DNA from: Gari tellinella
Lineage: Eukaryota > Mollusca > Bivalvia > Cardiida > Psammobiidae
Assembly: GCA_922989275.2 (NCBI GenBank)
Contig: OV277868.1
Span: 21,510,291-21,574,290, forward strand
Reading direction: 5' to 3'
DNA length: 64,000 nt
Shown here one piece after another: positions 34,201 to 46,200 of this stretch; within the stretch, counting starts at the first letter, position 1, and each line of letters starts with the position of its first letter. A program made the position numbers and the translations under genes. The notes beneath the pieces are model-generated. The model had not been told where the DNA came from and ran no database searches. It saw nothing but the letters and a program-made list of their open reading frames with translations.

Positions 34201-37200
34201 CATTAATTTATTCAGTCCACGCTTTTTAACTAATTCAATTGATATCCTGACTCTGCGTGCAGTAAAACATAAATTGAAACATGAACGCAGTTACATAGAG
34301 ACAGCTGTTTGATAATTATAATGTAATCAACAAACATTACATTCGGATAACACAATCACCTCTGTCGTAGGCTAGGCACTATTTTTGGCGTGGTACATGT
34401 ATTATTAAGAACTGTGGAGTTCCAGTCTCTGTTAGCGTCTTTTACATGAAAATGTACCAAAAACACATTAAAAAATCCTATCCAATTGCCTGCAGTAGCT
34501 GAATGATTTTGTTCCGTGATTATTTACAATCAATGCAAAACATTTAAGTGAAATTTATCAAATAGTAAAACGGTTTTACTTTCAAAATACACGAACAATT
34601 TCTAAGGTTGGTCTATAATATGGTCTACAATATTATCTGTTTTCAACTGAAAACTATAATATGTGACAGAGTTTACATGAAGATCTATTCTTTATTCTAA
34701 TTTGAAAGGTTCTTTGCATACAAATTCCATGAGAAGTTATTTCCCCACATAACTACCCCATGTTTTCTATAGCGCACAATGATCACGTTTTAAAAAATAA
34801 CTTACAATCGTTGGTTATTTGAGAAAAAGAATCTATCAATCGTCGATGTTTAAGACAAATTGATCTCAAACTCGTCTAGAATAGAAAAGTTATTAAGCTC
34901 GCCAAGGCTCGATTAATAACATTTCAATTCTAGACTCGTTTGAGATATTAGCTTGTCTTAAACGTCGACTCATGACAGATCCTATATATCTTTATATTTT
35001 GAGCTGTAGCCTGTGGCAGAGATGTTTGCTGAGGAATGAATGAATACACTCTCTGAAGGAGATCGGTCAACTAATAGTACTCTACAATCAGAATTTAGGG
35101 ATAAAAGACATACATGTAGATAAAAGTGAAAAGAATGTTTCCAATAGATAACAAATGCTGCATATCAGACATGAATCTAATAATGTATTCGCCAGAGAAT
35201 ATGGACATTTCTTAAACATTTTGACCCCCATAACGGACTTTAATGCGTCAGATAGTATTGTTTTCCTATGTCATCTACCTACATGTACTTAATCAACATG
35301 TGTTATTTAAGAATTAGGGACGATGTGAACCACCGCCGATGTGAACCACCGGCTCACCGCCGATATGAACCGACGCCGATGTGTACCATTTTACTAGAAG
35401 ATGTGAACCACCCCATCAGACGATGTGAACCAACATTTTATTTTAAAATTTATAAGTGCACTATCAGAAATAGTTATAAAAGTTGAAAAATATGTCAACT
35501 TTAATGTGTTGATTAACCTGTTATTATGTTATTTAGCAACTTTAAGCTCATATTGGACCAACACTGTAGAATCTCGGTGGATGATGTGATGCTATGAAGC
35601 ATGAGAATAAATTGTCTATGAAAGAAAACAAATGCAAGAAGTATTCTATGATTCTTTAAAGTCCTTGAATCAGGTATTGTCGATAAGGTTTGACCTGACG
35701 GTTCATGCATATTCCGTCTTTTTCCGTAAGTTATTCGTTAGCTTCCGAAAACAACTACAGTGTATTGAGAATAGACAATTCAACGGTGACTCGAACTGGA
35801 ATAGTGTTATCGGTTATAGATAAATACAGTCGGTGATGGCTCAGTGGCAAGGTCGCCGCGCTACCAAGGTAAGGGTATTGGGTTCGATCCCCGGTAGAGT
35901 TTTGTATTATTTATTGAATATGTACATGTATTTTTTTTAAAAATGCGGATAGACGCATGCAAACCATGACATTCATGCAATTACATGTACATGTATATGA
36001 AATAGAGTACAGTGCTACTTGCCTAGGAAAAACTTGGCTAGAAAACTGGTCCAAAGAACACCACGTTATGCAAAACACTCCCAGAAAGCACTATGCGTTA
36101 CTTTTGTATTTCGTCAAGCATCAAAAGGCATCAGGCAGCAGGCCGTTTTTCAAAAAAATTGCTGACTGATTTATTTTAGTATCGTTTAAGGCATACTAAA
36201 CTTTTAATTTTTTACTACATTGTATTTAAAAAATATTTACAGCCGAAGTTTACAAAACAGTACCGAGAATCGAACCCATGACCCTTCCACACAACGAGTG
36301 ATTAACGCTATCTATTCAGCTATTGCAACACAGTGACTTTTGGTATCGGCTAAGGTATATATCAATAAAGTATCCGGAAACTCCCGATTGTACCACCGAT
36401 TGTACCAACGAAAGCTGACGGAAAGTGATGACCGTCAGGTCAAACCTTATTGATAATACAGCACAATTAGGGACTGGGTTAAGGATTTGCTTTTGTTTTC
36501 CTTCATAGTCTTTAGACGTATAATTTTCACGCTCCACAGCATCGCATTATTCTATGATATTCCAAAATCTTGTCCTGAATAAGAGTTTAGATAATTCTAT
36601 CAGGGAAATCAAGTTAACATATTTTCAGTCTATATAACTTTAAGTACAGTAAGTTATGCAAGTAAACTTATAAAATTTTAAAAACAAAGTGTTGGTTCAC
36701 ATCAGCTGATAGGGTGGTTCACATCGTCTGGAAAATTGGTTCACATCGTCCAAAAAACCGGTTCACATCGTCTAGGTGTACATCGTCCGTGGTTCACATC
36801 GTCTATATACCTTATTTAACCCTTTCCTCCACAGCTACCAGGTCTAAATAATCTCAATCAAACTGTGTTTAAGGCAGATAAATGCCTACATGCAAATACA
36901 TAGAAAGCAGAATACATGTCAATGGTTTGATCTCATGCGGTGCTTAACAGCGAATGAGAATACCCGTAATCATCTTCCAGAATCATTCGAATAGGTGTTG
37001 TTGTTTCGATGGGGTTTGTTTCATTTTTTTTTTTATTTAGTTTCTGTTTTAGTGTTTGCGTATATGTGGTCTCTCATTTCTCGGCGGCATATGACCGTTT
37101 ATGTGGTGCCGTCAAAACACAATTAATCAATTAAACTCTTACTGATCAATATATAAACAAATAAACATGGAAGTTTATTGCCACTACCAAACTAAACAGA

Positions 37201-40200
37201 ATGTTACGCGTACATGTAACACTGAACGCGAATGGTCCGCTATACCGCTGTGGGAACGTGTGGGCGAACCAACATCGTCTAGATAAGAAATAGTAGCCTA
37301 CAGACCACTTAGGGCCTGATAATATTATAATGACCCACCACCAGGCAAACAAAAATTAAAGTTCTTGAAAGCACTGGTGATGGTTTCAAACTGAATTACA
37401 GAGGTATGGGGTAGGGTAGTGGGTGAGAAAACCAGGAGTTTACTTACAACAGGAACGTATATGTAGAGATCCTGATAACAGTAATAATTCTGAGATACCA
37501 ATAGTTCTGGAAACATTGAACACTACTTTTAAGATTCTGAAAACTAGATTTGGCCTAAACCCTATTTTGTAAATGGTTTCGTGAATCATCTGAATATTTT
37601 TCAAGCATAGTTAAACATTCATAAGTCTTTCACCAAATCATAAATTAGTTTTAATTTAGATCAGAAGCAGACCAGATGGTGAATAACTCTGGCAGAGTTA
37701 TTCAGTGTCTAGTCAGGATGCAACTACTTGTAAATGCCGTATTTCTGCAGTTTGGATCTTGGTTCAAACTAAAAATTTAACCATGTAAATGAAAATTTAT
37801 TACATTATTGACATCATTAATTGATATATTTGATTTTAGAATATCAGATCAGGATATACTCTATTAATGCAGGACCCAGATTATGCGTTATGTATAACTA
37901 TAGCTTAAGGAAATGTTCGACCGACAACGACCCACTAAATGGACCAAAAATAGGCCGAAATAACCTGGGCTGAAATGACACGATACCATTTAATCTCCTT
38001 CACAGAGAATATTCTTCATTCCTCATTCGTACACAGAAGAAAGTGAAAGTAGATTTTTCTTATTTTGTTTGTGATTATCATATTTGTCACCATAACCCTA
38101 AGGCTAGAGCGCTAAGCTTGATGTGTGTTTTATCGGACGTGCTATGAGATGACAGTGTCTTTAGCCGGTATTTGCCAGTAGCCGTTACCCAGGTTTATCT
38201 CAAATGTAAAGTACTTGTCAAAAGATGTCTTCAACATTCCCCACAGGTTCTGTATCGGATTTTGTGATCATATTCAGTCCCCTAAAGTCGATACACAATC
38301 TGTTAGACCAATCTTTCTTTTTGTTCATCAGAAAAGGCGAATTGTAATCAGATAAGGCTGGTTCGATCACCTCTGCATTGAGCATTTTCTTAGTCTCGTT
38401 TTCAATTTCACAGTCTTTTAAAACCCGGTAAATGTTAGTGTGTGGTAGATTCATTATATGGGTACGAAATGACCAAGATAGTGGGTACGAAATGGTTTGG
38501 GTACGAAATGACCATGAGTACATTTTGGGTACGAATTGACCAAGATGTTGGTACGAAATGGTTTGGGTACGAAATGGTTTGGGTACGAAATGACCAGTTC
38601 CCTCTACAACGACACCCAATGGGAGACCCAATTTATGTGCGTTGTTCGGAGGGAGTCGTTATAGGGAGGGAAAATTGACATTTTGCAAACAGCTTAAATT
38701 CAGATCAGGCGTCTGATCTGGATTTAAGCTGTTTGTCGATTATCATTATATTTATTCTATCAAACTGTTCACTTATATGTAACATTGAGAAAAACAGCAG
38801 ACGACACATTCAAGCATACGTTAATGCAGCAGTGAAAGGATTAGAAATATTTGTCTTGTTTGGGGAACTGTGGCAAGGGTCGTTGTAAGGAGGAAGTCGT
38901 TGTAGGGAGGGAATACTGTACTATCACTTTGCTGTAAGCTGTCGTCTGTCATTTTTAAGATGGATTAGCCTTTGTTTAAGTGATAGTAAAAGGTTTTACT
39001 TTAATTTTTTGGTTTTTACTAGGAAGTGAGCGCATCCTGTTCTGATGCTCCTTGTTCGTCTACCCAGAAGTGCGTTCCATACTTGCCTTACAAATGTATA
39101 GGTAAGTATTGCATAGTACAAACATATTCAAACAAATAAGCGCATTAATGTTGGACCAATTTATTCTACTGATATACAGTGGAGAATCTGTTATTCTTTC
39201 CCAATAAACGCGTTTACGCTAAAACTATTATTTGAAGTGCAAACAGTTTGGAGCCAGATCAGACGCCGGGTGACCCGGCGTCTGATCAGGCTCCAAACTG
39301 TTTGCCACCAAGATAAACATGAATTATCAGAATTGTCCAAAAGTTGTACTTTTCTACGTTTTAGTGCTTTGCGTTTGCGTACGTTTGCGTTTAAACGGGA
39401 AAGAATAACAGATTCGCCACTGTAGCACATATTGATTTGAACTCATGTTAACGCCTTCACTGCCTACCCAGAGTCCAACATTTATTTGCAAACAATTTTG
39501 ATCCTGATCCTGATCCTGATCCTGGATCCAAACTATTTGGCATACATTTCAATATCTCATAAGACAAAATGCCTCATATTTGAATTAGAGAACTAAACGC
39601 AACCTACTTATTTTTACTCATTGCAGTGGCGGGTTTAACATAAGTGTCTTTTTTCAATATAAAACTATATATATTCCTAAAGAGAGCGATCTGAACTGAA
39701 TTCTAGCTGTTTGCAACTGGAAATCTAAACCCCTACCCAAAACGACTTCCTCCGATAAACACACTCTCTCTGTTTACCATTGGGATTTGTTGTATAGAGG
39801 GAGTAATGTGCATGGACGACCTTTTTCCAATATTACTTTGTTAAAAAAAGCTCTAAACTGCGTATTTGCTGGTCAGATGAAACAAAAACAGATAGTTTTG
39901 AAAGAAAGTTCCGTTTTTCTCCATTTTACAGCATTGCATAACAGTGGAGAATCTGTTATTCTTTCCCAATAAACACGTTTACGCTAAAACTATTATTTGC
40001 AGTGCAAACAGTTTGGAGCCAGATCAGACGCCGGGTAACCCGGCGTCTGATCAGGCTCCAAACTGTTTGCAATCAAGATACACAAGAATTATCAGAATTG
40101 TCCAAAAGTTGTTCTTTTCTACGTTTTAGTGCTTTGCGTTTGCGTACGTTTTCGTTTAAACGGGAAATAATAACGTTTTCTCCACTGTAACGGCTAGTTT

Positions 40201-43200
40201 CTTTTGAAACTGGTAATAACGTCTTATCAATTGTAAATGAGTGTAAACATCATTGATTGTTCATAATATGTTTTTTACGTTTGTTTGTAGCCTGGTGTGG
40301 GGATCCACCAGTTGTGAGAAATGCCAACTATGATACGGGCGATCATGTAATGTCAACCGAAGGAGCTGTTAGAGGTTATACTTGCTCAGAAAGATATATA
40401 ATGACGTCGACATACAATACTGTCACGTGTCAGCCTGATTCCATATGGTCACCGGCGCAATTCAAATGTATTGGTAGGCGCTAGGTTAACATACTGTATA
40501 TGTAGCGTTTAACCCTTTCATTTTCAAAACAGTGAAACCCCTCTAAACCGGAACCTCTAAATACCGGAATTCTCTCTAAACCGGACAAAACATTTGGTCC
40601 CGTTTCCAAAACTTCCTCATTTTAACCCATTACACCATAAATATGCCTTTTAAGCCTTTGATTTATTCCTACACTGAAGAAAATGTATTAATGAATATGT
40701 ATCCTAATAAATATTTTCTTTATTCTAGCAGATGATAGCTTAAAGCAGGTTGAAAGTAAAACAGAATGCGCCTTAAGGCGCATTCTGCTTTACTTTCACC
40801 CTGCTTTAGTGATCAGCTATCTTGCCTACTATAAATATGAAATGGTTGAAAACCCCTTTAAACCGGAAACCCCTCTAAACCGTACATTTATTTTGTCCCC
40901 ACACATGTCCGGTTTAGAGGGGTTTCACTGTATATCGTGAAGAGTTGACCCATTAACCGTCAAATAGTAATCTGCTTCATTATTAATGTCTGCAATATCG
41001 TTAGATTAAAGGCAGTCAAACTGACGTAAATCCAACACAAGTGACAAACTGTTTTGATCAGGTTCAAAATTGTTTGAAAATGCGCTTTATGAGAGAAAAA
41101 GCTTTGCCCTGAAAGTTCAAATGACGTCATGTCTCTGTTTGACTATTTATGGTTATGTATTGTAATTTGTTGTGAAATGGTAAACAGTGCAAACCTAAAT
41201 CAGAGGAAACTTTAAGAGTCCTCTTATAAGGAGTCCTCTTATCTGGGTCGACACTGTTTTGAATATAACAGATTCACTTTTAGCAGGTGCATTGTGTGAA
41301 AAAGATGAATCCACTCATAGCTAGGGATCAATGGGTAAAACTATGCCCCATTATCCCTTTAACCCATAGCCAGTTTCTGGTATTGAAGATAGATGTCCAC
41401 TTAAAGCAGGTTGAAAGTAAAGCAGAATGTGCCTTAAGGCACATTCTACTTTACTTACAGCTTGCTTTAAGCTAAAATCTGCTAGGCTTTATAAACTATT
41501 TGTATCATATTTGAACTATTTTCTTCAGCGGAAGAATAAATTAAATATGCTAAAAGTCGTTTCTATGGGGGAAAGGATTATAACACGAATTCAAAGTCCA
41601 ACGTCGTTAAGCCACATTTTAACTTTGAAATATGGGTATGTTCGAATTAAAGCGTAAATTCGAATTACCGAGTTTGAACTGTATTTAACATTAAATGTCA
41701 AGGTAACTGAAACGATGATAACCATTTGGAAGATAAAAGGACGCTATACAATATACAATCAAAATTATCTCCAGCACCCTCAGCAAGCAGACGACATTAA
41801 GCTTCAAATTATAATGTTTAGATGTATTGATCTGTACATTACATTTACAATTACAGCGTTCCCTCTCTACAACGACACCCAATAGGACACAAAAAATATG
41901 TACGTTGTTCGGAGGGAGTCGTTATGTACAGGGAGGGACATTGGGTTTTATTTGCAAACAGCTTGAATCCAGATCAGACGCCGCGTAACGCGGCGTCTGA
42001 CCTGAATTCAAGCTATTTGTCACTCCTCATTAAGTTTTTTCCGTCAAAATGCCCATTTTGTAACTTTGAGAAAAACAGCAGATGACAACTTTAAGCAGAC
42101 GACATTGCAAAAGTAAAAGCGTTAGGCATAAAGGTCTTATTTAAGGAACTGCGACAAGGGTCGCTTTAAGGAGGGAGTCTTTGTTGGGAGGGCCGTTGTA
42201 GAGAGGGAGCACTGTAGTTTGTGAATGCACCATTGGTAGTGTTCAAAACATGGGAAAATACTTACAGTACTGGGGCTCGTCTTACTAAACATCGTAACTT
42301 TACGATAAAATATATCGTAAGTTTTTGAGATACGATAAGTCTACGATAAAGTTGCGACCGTCTTACTAACTTGTTAATTTAATAAGGTTCAGTACTGTAA
42401 TGTTGTCTTTTACAAGTTTTTATCCGTACAAGAAAATTGATAAACAGATGAAAACCAAAGCAGGGTAAATCAGCTATAGTTGAGAAGATGTTAATCTTTC
42501 CAAAATTAACGCGTTTACGCTAAAACAATATGCTCCAATGCAAACAGTTTGAAGCTAGATTAAGCGCCGAGTAATTTCAAACTGTTTGCCACTCAGATTA
42601 AAGTATAAAGTCAAAAATGTCTAAAACACCTTTTCTACGTTTAATGTTATATACAGTGGAGAATCTGTTATTCTTTCCCAATAAACACGTTTACGCTAAA
42701 ACTATTATTTGCAGTGCAAACAGTTTGGAGCCAGATCAGACGCCGGGTAACCCGGCGTCTGATCAGGCTCCAAACTGTTTGCAATCAAGATACACAAGAA
42801 TTATCAGAATTGTCCAAAAGTTGTTCTTTTCTACGTTTTAGTGCTTTGCGTTTGCGTACGTTTTCGTTTAAACGGGAAATAATAACGTTTTCTCCACTGT
42901 AACGGCTAGTTTCTTTTGAAACTGGTAATAACGTCTTATCAATTGTAAATGAGTGTAAACATCATTGATTGTTCATAATATGTTTTTTACGTTTGTTTGT
43001 AGCCTGGTGTGGGGATCCACCAGTTGTGAGAAATGCCAACTATGATACGGGCGATCATGTAATGTCAACCGAAGAGGCTGTTAGAGGTTATACTTGCTCA
43101 GAAAGATATATAATGACGTCGACATACAATACTGTCACGTGTCAGCCTGATTCCATATGGTCACCGGCGCAATTCAAATGTATTGGTAGGCGCTAGGTTA

Positions 43201-46200
43201 ACATACTGTATATGTAGCGTTTAACCCTTTCATTTTCAAAACAGTGAAACCCCTCTAAACCGGAACCTCTAAATACCGGAATTCTCTCTAAACCGGACAA
43301 AACATTTGGTCCCGTTTCCAAAACTTCCTCATTTTAACCCATTACACCATAAATATGCCTTTTAAGCCTTTGATTTATTCCTACACTGAAGAAAAATGTA
43401 TTAATGAATATGTATCCTAATAAATATTTTCTTTATTCTAGCAGATGATAGCTTAAAGCAGGTTGAAAGTAAAACAGAATGCGCCTTAAGGCGCATTCTG
43501 CTTTACTTTCACCCTGCTTTAGTGATCAGCTATCTTGCCTACTATAAATATGAAATGGTTGAAAACCCCTTTAAACCGGAAACCCCTCTAAACCGTACAT
43601 TTATTTTGTCCCCACACATGTCCGGTTTAGAGGGGTTTCACTGTATATCGTGAAGAGTTGACCCATTAACCGTCAAATAGTAATCTGCTTCATTATTAAT
43701 GTCTGCAATATCGTTAGATTAAAGGCAGTCAAACTGACGTAAATCCAACACAAGTGACAAACTGTTTTGATCAGGTTCAAAATTGTTTGAAAATGCGCTT
43801 TATGAGAGAAAAAGCTTTGCCCTGAAAGTTCAAATGACGTCATGTCTCTGTTTGACTATTTATGGTTATGTATTGTAATTTGTTGTGAAATGGTAAACAG
43901 TGCAAACCTAAATCAGAGGAAACTTTAAGAGTCCTCTTATAAGGAGTCCTCTTATCTGGGTCGACACTGTTTTGAATATAACAGATTCACTTTTAGCAGG
44001 TGCATTGTGTGAAAAAGATGAATCCACTCATAGCTAGGGATCAATGGGTAAAACTATGCCCCATTATCCCTTTAACCCATAGCCAGTTTCTGGTATTGAA
44101 GATAGATGTCCACTTAAAGCAGGTTGAAAGTAAAGCAGAATGTGCCTTAAGGCACATTCTACTTTACTTACAGCTTGCTTTAAGCTAAAATCTGCTAGGC
44201 TTTATAAACTATTTGTATTATATTTGAACTATTTTCTTCAGCGGAAGAATAAATTAAATATGCTAAAAGTCGTTTCTATGGGGGAAAGGATTATAACACG
44301 AATTCAAAGTCCAACGTCGTTAAGCCACATTTTAACTTTGAAATATGGGTATGTTCGAATTAAAGCGTAAATTCGAATTACCGAGTTTGAACTGTATTTA
44401 ACATTAAATGTCAAGGTAACTGAAACGATGATAACCATTTGGAAGATAAAAGGACGCTATACAATATACAATCAAAATTATCTCCAGCACCCTCAGCAAG
44501 CAGACGACATTAAGCTTCAAATTATAATGTTTAGATGTATTGATCTGTACATTACATTTACAATTACAGCGTTCCCTCTCTACAACGACACCCAATAGGA
44601 CACAAAAAATATGTACGTTGTTCGGAGGGAGTCGTTATGTACAGGGAGGGACATTGGGTTTTATTTGCAAACAGCTTGAATCCAGATCAGACGCCGCGTA
44701 ACGCGGCGTCTGACCTGAATTCAAGCTATTTGTCACTCCTCATTAAGTTTTTTCCGTCAAAATGCCCATTTTGTAACTTTGAGAAAAACAGCAGATGACA
44801 ACTTTAAGCAGACGACATTGCAAAAGTAAAAGCGTTAGGCATAAAGGTCTTATTTAAGGAACTGCGACAAGGGTCGCTTTAAGGAGGGAGTCTTTGTTGG
44901 GAGGGCCGTTGTAGAGAGGGAGCACTGTAGTTTGTGAATGCACCATTGGTAGTGTTCAAAACATGGGAAAATACTTACAGTACTGGGGCTCGTCTTACTA
45001 AACATCGTAACTTTACGATAAAATATATCGTAAGTTTTTGAGATACGATAAGTCTACGATAAAGTTGCGACCGTCTTACTAACTTGTTAATTTAATAAGG
45101 TTCAGTACTGTAATGTTGTCTTTTACAAGTTTTTATCCGTACAAGAAAATTGATAAACAGATGAAAACCAAAGCAGGGTAAATCAGCTATAGTTGAGAAG
45201 ATGTTATTCTTTCCAAAATTAACGCGTTTACGCTAAAATAATATGCTCCAATGCAAACAGTTTGAAGTTAGATTAAGCGCCGAGTAATTTCAAACTGTTT
45301 GCCACTCAGATTAAAGTATAAAGTCAAAAATGTCTAAAACACCTTTTCTACGTTTAATGTTATATATATGCGTTTGTGTTTCGTCGTTTGCAAATACAGT
45401 GGAGAATCTGTTATTCTTTCCCGTTTAAACGCAAACGTACGCAAACGCAAAACACTAAAACGTAGAAAAGAACAACTTTTGGACAATTTTGATAATTCTT
45501 GTTTATCTTGGTGGCAAACAGTTTAGAGCCTGATCAGACGCCGGGTTACCCGGCGTCTGATCTGGCTCCTAACTGTTTGCACTGCAAATAATAGTTTTAG
45601 CGTAAACGCGTTTATTGGGAAAGAATAACACATTCCCTACTGTAATGTCTTCTCTACTGCATTGAACGTCGAATTACTGGCTGGTTTTTAAATGTACTGC
45701 CGTTTTCATTGAAGCCAAGTGTGGATCAACCCCATCCGTTGACCATGCACTTATAAGCCCTGGACTGGATACGGAGAATCAGACGAGGACGTACACTTGC
45801 CAAGGCAGCCACTATGCACCCTCAACACAACAGACAAGCATAATGTGTCAGATGAACACATACTGGTCACAGATACAGTTTAGTTGTGTCTGTACGTATT
45901 ATCATAACAGTTATCAAATGATCAACTAGCAAGAAACTCTCATAATTATGTTTTGGTCCATGTACTTGTTTATATGTTTAACGGTTTCAGTGCCAAATCA
46001 ATCGTAAGGTTTTTACTCTTTCACTCCTATATTGTGGTCAACAAGACCGTCTTAAAGGTAGTATATTATTTAATAAGTATCGGTATGAGTGGCAAACAGT
46101 TGGAATCCTGATCAAAGCCCAGTGTCACTATTAAAACGATCACTCTAAATTTAACAAGTGCACAATAATCTTATTTGTAAATGAAGGCATTTTGACACGA

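Larger units (their letters stand above)
35311..36811. mobile_element. 1.5 kb foldback element with GATGTGAACC arrays and tRNA-like units in both arms
   Basis: The left arm carries GATGTGAACC repeats (35319-35450), a region with AAGGTTTGACCTGACGGT at 35686, and a tRNA-like unit (35829-35905). The right arm carries the same three in reverse: tRNA-like (36245-36335), the GACCGTCAGGTCAAACCTT block (36430-36450), and GGTTCACATC repeats (36690-36803). TTATTTAA flanks both ends at 35303-35310 and 36812-36819, each exactly 8 bp from the outermost GACGATG/CATCGTC, which fits an 8-bp target-site duplication. The centre has no significant ORF. It lies in intron 1 of gene 1. Confidence 0.78.
39941..42651 (+). 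repeat. Tandem duplication, unit 1 (2.7 kb)
   Basis: Starts at the left end of an A element and ends inside a decayed A element. It contains A, CCP exon 3, D with nested B, C relic, B, G and a GGGGCTCGTC inverted end. Repeated almost exactly at 42652-45363. Confidence 0.95.
42652..45363 (+). repeat. Tandem duplication, unit 2 (2.7 kb)
   Basis: By eye only about eight differences from unit 1 (one 1-bp insertion near 43395, GGAGCT to GAGGCT in the CCP exon, and single changes near 44219, 45207, 45239, 45271). Very recent, or an assembly duplicate of two haplotypes. Confidence 0.95.

Noticed and set aside
38218..38631. 137-codon minus-strand frame as one gene
   Set aside because: The first half is translation of the GGTACGAAATG array and a G element; only the second half is Gypsy RT, which is broken.
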